DNA from: Pseudoruegeria sp. SHC-113
Lineage (GTDB): Bacteria > Pseudomonadota > Alphaproteobacteria > Rhodobacterales > Rhodobacteraceae
Direction: 5' to 3'
Assembly: GCF_025376885.1 (NCBI RefSeq)
Contig: NZ_JAHUBR010000001.1
Coordinates: 1,178,001-1,242,000 of the forward strand
Length of the DNA stretch: 64,000 bases
The position numbers were made by a program, and so were the translations under genes. The notes under the pieces were generated by a model that did not search any database, had not been told where the DNA came from, and saw only the letters and a program-made list of their open reading frames with translations. Below, piece after piece: positions 29,267 to 37,653 of the stretch. Within the stretch, counting starts at the first letter, position 1. Every line of letters starts with the position of its first letter.

Positions 29267-30205
29267 TCAGGCGCTCGCAAGGATCTGGCGGGCGTGGGCG
29301 CAGTCGGCGTCCATCTGGGTGATGAGCGCTTCAAGGCTGTCAAACCGCTCCTCGGGCCGCAGATATGCCACCAGCGCCACCGACAGGTGGCTGCCGTAGA
29401 GATCGCCTTTGAAATCGAAGACGAAGGTCTCGATATTGGGATGCTTGCCGTCAAAGGTGGGGCGGATGCCGATGGAGGCCGCGCCCAGATAGCTGCCCTT
29501 ATGGGGGCCGGAAAGCACATCCACCTTCACCGCATACACGCCGAACATCGGCTGGTGCAGCCCGGCGATGGACATGTTGGCGGTCGGATAGCCCAGATCG
29601 CGGCCGCGCTGATCGCCGCGGATCACCTCGCCTTCGATGCGGTGCAAATGGCCCAGCATGCGCGCGGCATCTTCGGGGCGGCCTTCGGTGAGCGCGGTGC
29701 GGATGTTGGTGGAGGAGACCTCGCCGGCCTCGGTCTCCACGATCTCCACCACATGGACATCAAAGCCCATCTGCGCCCCGAAGGTTTTCAGATCCGCAAC
29801 CGTGCCCTTGCGCCCCTTGCCGAAGCAGAAATCCGCGCCCACAACAACGCCTGAGAGCCCGAGCCCCTTGCTGATCACCTCGCGCGCGAACTCTTCAGCG
29901 GTGAGCGCCGAAAGCGTGGCGTTGAAGTTCATCTCGTAGAGCCGTTCCACACCCAGCCGCTTGAGGCGGTTGGCTTTCGCCTCGGCGTTCATCAGCCGGA
30001 AGGGCGGCGCGTCGGGTGCGAAATATTCGCGCGGGTGGGGCTCGAAGGTCATCACGCCGAGGGGGCGGCCCGCGGCCTGCGCCAGCGCGCGCGTCTGGGC
30101 GATGACGGCCTGATGGCCGATGTGCACGCCGTCGAAATTGCCGATCGCGGCGATGGCGCCCCGGTCCTGCTCTTCGACGAATTGGTAATCTCGTATGATC
30201 CGCAT
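29267..30205 (-). CDS. ribF: Bifunctional riboflavin kinase / FAD synthetase
   Basis: 312 residues. The N-terminal nucleotidyltransferase has [14 protein letters not shown], and the C-terminal flavokinase has GYPTANM...FGVYAVKVD. It makes FMN and then FAD from riboflavin. Full length. First gene of the ribF-ycgN-aldolase unit. Confidence 0.95.
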   Translation of the reverse strand: MRIIRDYQFVEEQDRGAIAAIGNFDGVHIGHQAVIAQTRALAQAAGRPLGVMTFEPHPREYFAPDAPPFRLMNAEAKANRLKRLGVERLYEMNFNATLSALTAEEFAREVISKGLGLSGVVVGADFCFGKGRKGTVADLKTFGAQMGFDVHVVEIVETEAGEVSSTNIRTALTEGRPEDAARMLGHLHRIEGEVIRGDQRGRDLGYPTANMSIAGLHQPMFGVYAVKVDVLSGPHKGSYLGAASIGIRPTFDGKHPNIETFVFDFKGDLYGSHLSVALVAYLRPEERFDSLEALITQMDADCAHARQILASA

Positions 30206-30277
30206 TTGCCCGGCGTAGCGCCCTTGCGGAAGCGTTGCAAGGGGGCGCGCTGCGTCGCTGGGATGTGGCGGGCGGGG

Positions 30278-30721
30278 TTAGTCGAACTTGCGGCTGGGGG
30301 CGAGCACGGTGGCTTCGCCTTTGAGCACGGGTTTGCCGTCGATCAGGCAGCGGGTGTCGAGCCGTACCCGGCGCTTGGCGTGATCGATTTCCAGCACTTC
30401 CACCTCGGCCAGCACCACGTCACCAGGGCGCACGGGGGCGAGGAACTTCAGGCTCTGGCCCATGTAGACAGTGCCATGGCCGGGCAGTTGCTCGCCGATC
30501 ACCGCAGAGATCAGACCGGCGGTGAGCATGCCATGGGCGATGCGCCCTTCAAAGATCGTGTCCTGCGCGTAGGCCTCGTCCAGATGCACCGGGTTGCGGT
30601 CGGTGGAGACCTCGGCAAAGAGCTCGATGTCGCGATCGGTGACCTGTTTGCGCAGGGACCGCACCATGCCGATCTCCAGATCCTCGATGCAGATGGTGCC
30701 GCGGGGCATGTTGTCCAACAT
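30278..30721 (-). CDS. MaoC-family dehydratase (R-hydratase-like)
   Basis: 147 residues with one hot-dog domain. The hydratase-2 motif FAEVSTDRNPVHLDEAYA contains the catalytic Asp and His. It hydrates enoyl-CoA to (R)-3-hydroxyacyl-CoA, as PhaJ does for polyhydroxyalkanoate synthesis or in related acyl-CoA metabolism. I chose the ATG at 30721, which has AGGAAAG 8 bases upstream, over ATGs at 30742 and 30757 that lack a site. Confidence 0.85.
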   Translation of the reverse strand: MLDNMPRGTICIEDLEIGMVRSLRKQVTDRDIELFAEVSTDRNPVHLDEAYAQDTIFEGRIAHGMLTAGLISAVIGEQLPGHGTVYMGQSLKFLAPVRPGDVVLAEVEVLEIDHAKRRVRLDTRCLIDGKPVLKGEATVLAPSRKFD

Positions 30722-30855
30722 GGGGGCGTCTTTCCTGTTCATACTGCGCTGCAGCATAAATCAGGGGCGGGCAGAAATCAATCCGCCGCGCAAGAAAGAG
30801 GCGCAAGTGGCGCAAGTGTCGCAATTATGTTTCGCGTCGGATGCGCCGCCATGAG

Positions 30856-31728
30856 TTAGCGCAGGAAGCCGATGGCATAGGTCGGAGCCATCATTTCCTT
30901 TTGCAGATAGGCGTTTAGCAGGGCTTCATCGGGCTGTTCGCGGGTCGCGGTCTCGGCGGCGGCCAGCCCGCCGGTGATGAAGAGGCTGTCGATGTCCTCG
31001 CCCAGAGCGCCTTCGATATCGGTGCGGATTCCATCGCCGATGGCGAGGATACGGGAATCGGGGATGACCTCGCCAAGGGCGGTGAGCCGCAGCCGGGCGA
31101 GATCATAGATCGGCGGGTGGGGCTTGCCGAAATAGAGGCTCTCGCCGCCCATCTCGGTGTAAAGCTGCGCCACGGCACCGGCGCACCATTCGCGGGTCTC
31201 GCCGCGATCCACCACGATGTCGGGATTGGCGCAGAGCAGCTTCAGCCCCTTCTGCTTGGCATAGAGCAGCTGCGGGCGCAGGTCTGCCGGATCGGCCATC
31301 GCATCGAAGGGCCCGGTGCAGACAATGCCCTCGGCCTCTTCTAGCGCCACCTGCGAGATTGCAACCGGATCCTCGATGATCTTCAGCGGGTCGAAGAAGC
31401 TCTGATCATGGGGCGCGCCGATGAAGAAGATTTTTTCGCCCACGGCCCCGCGGAACATGGCGGCGCGGGCGGAATCGCCGCTGGTGGCGATGGAATCCCA
31501 GCAATCCGACGGCACGCCAATCTTGGCGAGCTGTTCCTCCACCGAGGCGCGGTGGCGGGGGGCGTTGGTGACGAAAACCACCTTGCCGCCCTGCGCGCGA
31601 AAGCCCTGCATAGCGGCGACGGCCTCGGGGAAGGGGCGGATCCCGTTGTGCATGCAGCCCCAGAGATCGACGAAGAGGGCATCGTATTGCGCGGCGATCT
31701 CGGAGAGGGATTGGATGATGCGGGTCAT
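30856..31728 (-). CDS. HAD-superfamily class IIA hydrolase (TIGR01459-like)
   Basis: 290 residues. HAD motif I is ALFVDLWGCMHNG, where Trp replaces the usual small residue before Gly; motif II is VFVTNAP; motif IV is AIGDGIRTDIEGA. It resembles the NagD-like class IIA group, which dephosphorylates small phosphates. The substrate is unknown. GAGGACC stands before the ATG. Confidence 0.87.
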   Translation of the reverse strand: MTRIIQSLSEIAAQYDALFVDLWGCMHNGIRPFPEAVAAMQGFRAQGGKVVFVTNAPRHRASVEEQLAKIGVPSDCWDSIATSGDSARAAMFRGAVGEKIFFIGAPHDQSFFDPLKIIEDPVAISQVALEEAEGIVCTGPFDAMADPADLRPQLLYAKQKGLKLLCANPDIVVDRGETREWCAGAVAQLYTEMGGESLYFGKPHPPIYDLARLRLTALGEVIPDSRILAIGDGIRTDIEGALGEDIDSLFITGGLAAAETATREQPDEALLNAYLQKEMMAPTYAIGFLR

Positions 31729-31913
31729 GGGGTCCTCGGGGCTGTGCGGTGGCGTGGTGGCACGTGCTTACCCGCTGCGGCGGGCGAGGTGCAGCCCTAA
31801 TCTGGGGCAGGGGCCATGTTGCGGCGGTTTTCTGAAGCCATGGCGACGGAACCCCCGGCGCGGCGCGTATCAGGTTTAACCGGACCGAATGACTTAGACG
31901 TGAGGGATTTGAG

Positions 31914-32078
31914 ATGAGCGATTTGGGGGCAGGGCGTGCATGGCTCGGAAACCTGCAGCGGGTGGCCGCCGCTTTTGTCTGCGTCAGCCTTGCACTGCTC
32001 ACCGTTTCTGCCGTGGCGCTTTCGCCGGTGCTCTGGGCAGAGGTGCCCTATGCCGTTGTTCTGGACGCGGCCCGGTGA
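31914..32078 (+). CDS. 54-residue membrane protein in DedA operon
   Basis: A short frame starting MSDLGAGRAWLGNLQRVAA, then one hydrophobic stretch (about residues 18-42) and a short tail. GAGGG lies 7 bases before the ATG. Its TGA overlaps the GTG of the next gene (GTGA). I do not recognise a family. Consistent coupling with two downstream membrane genes supports it being real. Confidence 0.6.
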   Translation: MSDLGAGRAWLGNLQRVAAAFVCVSLALLTVSAVALSPVLWAEVPYAVVLDAAR

Positions 32079-32461
32079 CGCGTTTCTTCGCGGCCCTGCG
32101 GCGCATCTGGCGCGCGGCCCCGGTGGCGAGTCTCGTCTTGGCTGTTGCGCTTCTGGCGAGCGCGGTGTTCGGCCTGCGCGCCGCGCTGCACTGGCACCAG
32201 ATGCCGCCGCGCGCGGAGCGGATGCAGCCCGTGGCCGGCTGGATGACACCGCGCTATGTGGCGCGATCGTGGCGCGTGCCGCCGGAGGTGGTGCTGGAGG
32301 CCATCGACGCTCCGCGCCCGCCGCCTGACGGGCCGATGAGCCTTGATGCGCTGGCCACCTTTCGTGGGGTTCCCACGGCGCAGGTGATTTCCGAGGCCGA
32401 AGCGGCCATCGCCGCCTTTCATGCTGCCAAACGGGCGGCGGACGAAGGCAAGATGCGATGA
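32075..32461 (+). CDS. 128-residue single-span membrane protein in DedA operon
   Basis: Starts at a GTG that overlaps the preceding stop. A basic N terminus (MTRFFAALRRIWRAAP) and one membrane helix (about 17-37) are followed by a roughly 90-residue domain outside the membrane with two short helical repeats (MTPRYVARSWRVPPEVVLEAI and ALATFRGVPTAQVISEAEAAI) that look like helix-turn-helix or LysM-sized units. Family not recognised. It overlaps dedA by 4 bases (ATGA). Confidence 0.7.
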   Translation: MTRFFAALRRIWRAAPVASLVLAVALLASAVFGLRAALHWHQMPPRAERMQPVAGWMTPRYVARSWRVPPEVVLEAIDAPRPPPDGPMSLDALATFRGVPTAQVISEAEAAIAAFHAAKRAADEGKMR

Positions 32462-33108
32462 CGGAAACGATCTTTGCCCTCGTCACGCAATACGGCAGCG
32501 TGGTGATCATGGCCTCGGCCTTTCTTTCCTGCCTGCTGCTGCCAATCCCGACCTCGCTGATGATGCTCACCGGCGGGGCCTTCGTAGCCTCGGGCGATCT
32601 CGACCCGCTCGCGGTTGGCGGCGCGGCCTTTCTGGGCGCGGTGCTGGGCGATCAGGCGGGCTACCTGATCGGGCGGCGGGGCGGTGCTGTGATGCTGCAG
32701 CGCCTTGCTCGCTCCCCGGCGCGCGCCGCTGCCCTTGGCCGCGCGCAGGCGCTGGTGGCGCGGCGCGGCGGGATCGGGGTGTTCCTTTCCACATGGGCGC
32801 TTGCGCCGCTGGGGCCCTGGGTCAATTTCGCCTCCGGTGCCGCGGGGCTATCGTGGCGGCGCTTCACGCTCTGGGACGTGGCGGGCGAGGCGATCTGGGT
32901 CACGCTCTATGTTGGGCTGGGCTACCTGTTCATGGATCAGGTGAGCTATGTGGCCGATGTCATGGGCAATGTGATCGGCTTTCTCGTGGCGCTTGCGGTC
33001 GCCGGGGCGATGGCGCTCTGGATCCGCGCCGTGCTGCGGGCCAAGGAGGCCGGGAGGGCAAGGGGGCTCCGGCCTGCCACTGGCGCTACTCCGCAATCGC
33101 CCCGCTGA
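32458..33108 (+). CDS. DedA/VTT-family membrane protein
   Basis: 216 residues with the DedA pattern: re-entrant LLPIPTSLMMLTGGAFVASG, GAVLGDQAGYLIGRRGG, and FLSTWALAPLGPWVNFASGAAGLSWRRFTLWDVAGEAIWV. DedA proteins are linked to lipid-carrier (undecaprenyl phosphate or phospholipid) scrambling and to membrane potential. Third gene of a coupled three-gene operon. Its last 23 bases overlap the convergent DUF302 gene. Confidence 0.9.
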   Translation: MTETIFALVTQYGSVVIMASAFLSCLLLPIPTSLMMLTGGAFVASGDLDPLAVGGAAFLGAVLGDQAGYLIGRRGGAVMLQRLARSPARAAALGRAQALVARRGGIGVFLSTWALAPLGPWVNFASGAAGLSWRRFTLWDVAGEAIWVTLYVGLGYLFMDQVSYVADVMGNVIGFLVALAVAGAMALWIRAVLRAKEAGRARGLRPATGATPQSPR

Positions 33109-33955
33109 AGGTGGCCGTGAGGCGCTCGTTCAGGGCGTGGTGGGGCTTGGCGGAAGTGCCATAATGCAGCTCTGCGAAGGCGGCGATGTCGTTGAAGATC
33201 ACCTTGGTGGTGCCATCCGCACCGGCATAGACCAGCAGCTTCTGGCAGAAGGCATCGAGCCCGATGGCCGGGAAATCGGCCATGGCCACGCCGCCGGGGC
33301 CGGGGCCGCCGAAGAGAAGGAGCACCGCGTCCGGCACGTCGGTGCCAAGCGCTTCGGCTTCTGCGGTGAAGTCGATCTCTCCGAACCAGACGGTATCGTC
33401 CTGCGCCATCACCACCTCTTTCAGGCTGGCCACAGCCGTAGGGACGTCCATGCCGGTGGTCAGTTCGATGACTCCGTAATCCTGCGTGAGCGCCTCGGTG
33501 GGCGCAGTCGCAACGGGACCGGCCATTTCTCCGGTGACACTGGCAAGGCGCGCGCTGAATTCCTCAAGGGCAGCGCCGCCGGACAGGCCATGGCGGATCT
33601 GCAGGAAGCCTGCACCTGTGGTGATCGCGGCGGCCTCGGACCCGTTGCCATAGGCGAGCAGGCGGAAGGGCAGATCCAGCCCGGCACGGATGTTTTCCGC
33701 CAGAAGCGGTGTGTTCACTGCCGGATCCGAGAAGATCTGCACCCGCGAGGGCGGCATGGCAACGCCCTCGGCCTCGGCAAGGCGGGCGTGATCAATTTCC
33801 ACGATAGGCGTGAGCCCGGCGCTCTCGATGGCGCGGGTGGCCCCTTGAGCGATGGCGTCCACATCGGCCTGAAGCGTATCAGCAAGGGCTGGCGCGGCGA
33901 AAAGGCCCGCGAAAGCCGCGCCCTTGGCGAATGCCCGAAAATGGAGTGGTTTCAT
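33086..33955 (-). CDS. Secreted protein with two DUF302 domains
   Basis: 289 residues with signal peptide MKPLHFRAFAKGAAFAGLFAAPALA. Two DUF302-type repeats follow; each has a segment like TPIVEIDHARLAEAEGVAMPPSRVQIFSDP or FGEIDFTAEAEALGTDVPDAVLLLFGGP. DUF302 proteins are periplasmic with unknown function. AAGGAGAG stands before the ATG. It follows a DUF4345 gene, and its 3' end overlaps dedA. Confidence 0.82.
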   Translation of the reverse strand: MKPLHFRAFAKGAAFAGLFAAPALADTLQADVDAIAQGATRAIESAGLTPIVEIDHARLAEAEGVAMPPSRVQIFSDPAVNTPLLAENIRAGLDLPFRLLAYGNGSEAAAITTGAGFLQIRHGLSGGAALEEFSARLASVTGEMAGPVATAPTEALTQDYGVIELTTGMDVPTAVASLKEVVMAQDDTVWFGEIDFTAEAEALGTDVPDAVLLLFGGPGPGGVAMADFPAIGLDAFCQKLLVYAGADGTTKVIFNDIAAFAELHYGTSAKPHHALNERLTATFSGAIAE

Positions 33956-33990
33956 TAGTCGTCTCTCCTTCGTCGTTGAGCGTGGATCGG

Positions 33991-34365
33991 TCACGTCGCG
34001 GCCCGCAGGCAGCGCAGGGCAAGAGCGGCAAAGAACAGCTCAGCCACCAGATAAAACAGCAACACGCCGTTTGGCATGCCGTCGAGGACGATGCTTAGGA
34101 TCCGTCCTGCCGCCAGTCCGGCCATGAACAGGAAAAGCACCCATAGGGCGGGGATGGTGAGGTTAGGGCGGCTCGCACCGGCCAACCAGAAAAGAGCGTT
34201 GGCAAGATACAGCCCCATGATGGCGCGAAAGACGTGAGTCTGGTTCACACCCTCGACGGGGAAGCCGAGCAGGTAGGTTACAGTGGCTGACGGCATGACG
34301 CCGTAAGACAGGGCAATCGGCACCAGGCCCAACGCAGCGAGGATCAGGACGAGGCGATCAGACAA
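33991..34365 (-). CDS. DUF4345-type integral membrane protein
   Basis: 124 residues, four predicted helices: MSDRLVLILAALGLVPIALSYG..., VFRAIMGLYLANALFWLAG, LWVLFLFMAGLAAGRILSI and VLLFYLVAELFFAALALRC. The central GLY...LFW and AGRILS motifs fit DUF4345. The start is a TTG at 34363-34365 with a strong GGAGGG seven bases upstream; there is no ATG nearby in frame. It is 35 bases from the DUF302 gene and probably co-transcribed. Confidence 0.78.
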   Translation of the reverse strand: MSDRLVLILAALGLVPIALSYGVMPSATVTYLLGFPVEGVNQTHVFRAIMGLYLANALFWLAGASRPNLTIPALWVLFLFMAGLAAGRILSIVLDGMPNGVLLFYLVAELFFAALALRCLRAAT

Positions 34366-34532
34366 TAGCTTGCCCTCCAGTCAGAAATGCCGAGCAGTGC
34401 GCTCGCCCTGAGCGGGAGATAAACGTCGCCGGCTAATCAATGGAGTAACCTTTGCGCATTCGGCGCTTTGGGGAAAGGGGGCAACCGGGTAGGACTTTAG
34501 CCTTTCGGTTGGCGAGAAAACGATTGAAAAGA

Positions 34533-34561
34533 CAAAAAAAGGGCCGCCCGATGGGCAGCCC
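34533..34561 (-). terminator. Rho-independent terminator of ppaC
   Basis: Leftwards, GGGCTGCCC-ATC-GGGCGGCCC (one mismatch) is followed by seven T. The 21-base hairpin is identical to the core of the groEL terminator at 41229. Confidence 0.93.
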
Positions 34562-34600
34562 TCGCATTGGTTCTGAAGTGCGGGCGCGGCCCGCTGCGGA

Positions 34601-35521
34601 TCAGACCTTCAGGTTGGGAATGATCTGTTTCTTGCGGCTCATGATGCCCGGCAGGACCACGGCATCGCCCGAAACGGTGGCGCCGAAGCTCTTCTCGGCG
34701 ACGGTTTTCACCAGATCGTTGGGCACCAGAAGCGTGGCTTCCTCGGCGAGGATATCCACCACGAACAGAAGCACCTGATCCACGCCATCCTCGGCGGCCA
34801 CACCACCCATGGAGGCCATCAGGCTCGCCTTGCGGTCCAGCACCATCTTCGGCGCGGTGGTTTCCAGCACGGAAACGCGGAACTTGGTGCCGTCGAGCGC
34901 GTATTCCTTGGAGTCCATGCGCAGCAGTTCGGCATCGGAGAAAGCGGAGACGTCGGATTTGGCTTCGAACATCTCAGACGCATAGGCGTCCACGTCCACA
35001 CCCAGCTCAGCGGCCAGCTTCAGGGCCACGGCTTTGTCGTGCTCGGTGGTGGTGGGGGAGCGGAAGTTCAGCGTGTCCGACAGGATGCAGGAGAGTGCGG
35101 CGCCCTTGATGGCTTCGGGCATCTTGGCGGCGTCATCGCCCATCAGGTCCACCATGATCGTCGCGGTGCAGGCCAGCGGGCGCACGGTGATGTCGATCGG
35201 CTTTTTGGTGGCAAGACCGCCCTGCAGCATGTGGTGGTCGATGATCTGCACCACATCGGCCTCGTTGATGGAGGCGGGCAGTTCGGCGACGTTGTTGGTG
35301 TCCACCACAACCACGGTGTCCTCAGCGCTCACGTCGGCGATGATTTCCGGCTGCTCAAAGCCCCAGCGCTTCAGCACGAAGGCGGCTTCGGTGTTGGGCT
35401 CGCCCAGCAGCTTGGCTTCGGCCGGGGTGCCTTTGATCTCAGAGAGGTACCACGCCCAGACGAGCGGGGAGCCGGTGGAATCGGTATCGGGGGATTTGTG
35501 GCCGAGAACTTTGATGGTCAT
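34601..35521 (-). CDS. ppaC: Manganese-dependent inorganic pyrophosphatase (family II)
   Basis: 306 residues with DHH and DHHA2 domains. Metal-site motifs are GHKSPDTDS, VVVDTNNVAE and VQIIDHHMLQGG; the C-terminal substrate site is SRKKQIIP. It hydrolyses pyrophosphate and needs Mn or Co. Family II enzymes are patchily distributed in proteobacteria, where family I (ppa) is usual. Single-gene transcript with its own terminator. Confidence 0.95.
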   Translation of the reverse strand: MTIKVLGHKSPDTDSTGSPLVWAWYLSEIKGTPAEAKLLGEPNTEAAFVLKRWGFEQPEIIADVSAEDTVVVVDTNNVAELPASINEADVVQIIDHHMLQGGLATKKPIDITVRPLACTATIMVDLMGDDAAKMPEAIKGAALSCILSDTLNFRSPTTTEHDKAVALKLAAELGVDVDAYASEMFEAKSDVSAFSDAELLRMDSKEYALDGTKFRVSVLETTAPKMVLDRKASLMASMGGVAAEDGVDQVLLFVVDILAEEATLLVPNDLVKTVAEKSFGATVSGDAVVLPGIMSRKKQIIPNLKV

Positions 35522-35700
35522 AGGGGAGGGTCCACTTGCAAAGAAAAGCGTTGAATTTGGCCCGGCTTATAGGCGGCGGGGGCGGGCTTGTCACGAGGTG
35601 GGATGTCGCGGTTGCAGCACGCCGAAAGATGCCGCACTCTGGGGACAGAACACGCAGAGCGCCCGGCAAGCGGCGCGCGGCAATAGGCGGAGCAGCACAG

Positions 35701-36120
35701 ATGCAAACATGGAAACACACAGTGGCAGGGGGCGGGCTGATGCTTGGCCTCGTGGCCTGCGCCCAGACAATCGGCACCCCGGTGGCGCAGGGCAAGGCGA
35801 CCTACGATCAATATTGCGCCCAGTGCCACGGCACCTCAGGCATGGGTGATGGTCCGCTGGCGGGCAGCCTGCCGGGCGGCAAGGCCCCGGATCTGACGGG
35901 AATCGCGGCGGCCAATGGCGGCACTTTCCCGGAAGTGGCGGTGATGAGCCAGATCGACGGCTATTTCCGCGAAGGCTCGCACACGAGCCTGATGCCGGAG
36001 TTTGGCGAGATCCTCGCCGACGGGCCGACGGTGATCTACGAAAGCGGCGATGGCACCGAGACGCCAACGCCCGAGCTTCTGGTGGATCTCGTCGCCTACC
36101 TGGAAACCCTGCAGCGCTAG
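35701..36120 (+). CDS. Lipoprotein c-type cytochrome
   Basis: 139 residues. The signal MQTWKHTVAGGGLMLGLVAC ends in a lipobox Cys. One haem-binding CAQCH and a likely axial Met in SLMPEFG follow. It is probably anchored to the periplasmic side of the membrane and carries electrons; the partner is unknown. The open frame reaches back to 35536, but the ATG at 35701, with GGAG upstream, gives the clean signal. Confidence 0.87.
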   Translation: MQTWKHTVAGGGLMLGLVACAQTIGTPVAQGKATYDQYCAQCHGTSGMGDGPLAGSLPGGKAPDLTGIAAANGGTFPEVAVMSQIDGYFREGSHTSLMPEFGEILADGPTVIYESGDGTETPTPELLVDLVAYLETLQR

Positions 36121-36151
36121 ACGCGTGGCAGGCAGATCACATCAGGGCAGG

Positions 36152-36391
36152 CTACATCAGGCAAAGCGCCAGCCAGGGCACCACGGTGAACACCAGCGTG
36201 GCGATCTTGTAGTTGGCGAGGAAGCTGAAATAGGCCTCTGGCAGCGCCTCCTGTGGCACGCCGGTGAGCTTTGTATGGATCGCCTTGGCCCAGTCGCCAA
36301 GCAGCATGAGCATCACCGTTGCGAAGAGCAGGAAGGCAATGTTGATCAAAGCCATCAGGCCGAAGAACTGCTGCAGGGTGTCAATGGTCAT
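36152..36391 (-). CDS. DUF6868-like small membrane protein
   Basis: 79 residues, two hydrophobic helices: ALINIAFLLFATVMLMLLG and IATLVFTVVPWLALCLM, with DWAKAIHTKLTGVPQEALPEAYFSFLANYK between them. This matches my memory of the DUF6868 pattern, function unknown. AAGGAGG before the ATG at 36391 fixes the start. Confidence 0.78.
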   Translation of the reverse strand: MTIDTLQQFFGLMALINIAFLLFATVMLMLLGDWAKAIHTKLTGVPQEALPEAYFSFLANYKIATLVFTVVPWLALCLM

Positions 36392-36486
36392 TGGGGCCTC
36401 CTTGGGTGGCCAGAGGGGAGGCGAAAGGCCTCCCTTTCTCACCCTTTAGATGGGGATTTTGGCGTGTTTTCTCAAGGGGCGGCGTG

Positions 36487-37167
36487 GTGAGCAAGCCCAG
36501 CGAAACCGATCTCTACGCGCCGCTGAAATCCTATCTGGAGGCGCGCGGCTTTACCGTGAAGAGCGAAGTCTCCGGGGTGGATATCGTGGCCGTTCAGGAG
36601 GGCGGGCCGGACGCTGATGCGGAGCCCGTTCTGATCGAGATGAAGCTTAGCTTTTCCCTCACATTGTTTCATCAGGCCGTCGCGCGCCAGACAGTGAGCG
36701 AGGCCGTTTACATCGCCGTGCCACGCGGCAAGGGGCGCGCGTTTCAGAAGGTGCTGAAATCCAGCCTGACCCTGTGCCGCCGCCTCGGTCTCGGCCTGCT
36801 GACGGTGCGGCTTTCGGATGGCTTCGTGGAGGCCCACGTTGACCCGGGCCCCTACCGCCCCAAGATGGCGGCGCGGCGCAAGGCGGGGCTGCTGCGCGAA
36901 TTTGCCCGGCGCGCGGGTGATCCTAACACCGGCGGCACGCGGGGCCAGCTCGTGACCGCCTACCGGCAGGACGCCCGCCGCCTGCTGGCCTATCTGGCCG
37001 AGGCCGGGCCGAGCAAGGGCAGCGTGGTGGCCAAGGCCACGGGCGTGGCGCGGGCCACCGAGATGATGGCGACCAATCACAAGGGCTGGTTCTGCCGCGT
37101 GGAGCGCGGGATCTATGCCGCTACCGACGCGGGGCTTGCAGAATTGGCGCAGGCTGAGGCCGAGTAG
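36487..37167 (+). CDS. DUF2161 family PD-(D/E)XK-type protein
   Basis: 226 residues. The N-terminal domain has the nuclease-fold core VDIVAVQ...VLIEMKLSFSLTL (Asp, then E-x-K), in agreement with DUF2161, often called a putative PD-(D/E)XK phosphodiesterase. The C-terminal part (about 155-215) is winged-helix-like. No mobile element or restriction partner is nearby. The start is one of two adjacent GTG codons (36484 or 36487); the second has better spacing to AAGGGG. Confidence 0.82.
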   Translation: MSKPSETDLYAPLKSYLEARGFTVKSEVSGVDIVAVQEGGPDADAEPVLIEMKLSFSLTLFHQAVARQTVSEAVYIAVPRGKGRAFQKVLKSSLTLCRRLGLGLLTVRLSDGFVEAHVDPGPYRPKMAARRKAGLLREFARRAGDPNTGGTRGQLVTAYRQDARRLLAYLAEAGPSKGSVVAKATGVARATEMMATNHKGWFCRVERGIYAATDAGLAELAQAEAE

Positions 37168-37173
37168 GCCTGC

Positions 37174-37572
37174 CTATTTGATGCCGACACCCAGACGGAA
37201 GCCGCTGGTTTTGCCCGTGTCCCGATCATTGCCCATGTGGTAGACGCGGATCGTGTAGTCGCCGTTTTCGGGCAGTTCGATAAAGGCGTCGTTGCCGTCG
37301 ATGGAGCCATTGTAGATCGCGTAGCCGTCGGAGCCCGGCGGTAGGATGTTGAAATAGACGGTGCCGCTACCGTTGGTGCCTTCCACGGAGAGGCCCACAT
37401 TCATCTGCTGGCCCGCGCGGGCGCCGAGCACGTAGTCGGTATATTCGTCGCCAATGATGCTGCCGCTTAAGGTTGCGCTGTCGGTGCCGCGTTCGAACTG
37501 CACGGGGATCGTCGTTTGCGCCGTCGCGGGAAGTGCGAAAAGTACGAGGGCGGACAACAGGATGTGTCGCAT
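37174..37572 (-). CDS. Secreted PliG-like/pre-peptidase-domain protein
   Basis: 132 residues with signal peptide MRHILLSALVLFALPATAQ. The remaining roughly 113 residues form one beta-sandwich pattern: PVQFERGTDSATLSGSI, DYVLGARAGQQMNVGL, ELPENGDYTIRVYHMGNDRD, FRLGVGIK. The order of motifs resembles the g-type lysozyme inhibitor PliG (AKKGQ, LPASGKYELRVLQTRNDARK) as I remember it, and the wider PPC fold. Relatives are sometimes misnamed 'DNA breaking-rejoining'. GGAGG precedes the ATG. It is a single gene, convergent with DUF2161. Confidence 0.62.
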   Translation of the reverse strand: MRHILLSALVLFALPATAQTTIPVQFERGTDSATLSGSIIGDEYTDYVLGARAGQQMNVGLSVEGTNGSGTVYFNILPPGSDGYAIYNGSIDGNDAFIELPENGDYTIRVYHMGNDRDTGKTSGFRLGVGIK

Positions 37573-37653
37573 GGGGGCCTCCGGTTGATGATGCGTGAAC
37601 CGAAAGCCTAGCGCGTCGGGGGCGTTGCGGCCAGTTCTCTGCAAGAGCAGGGC

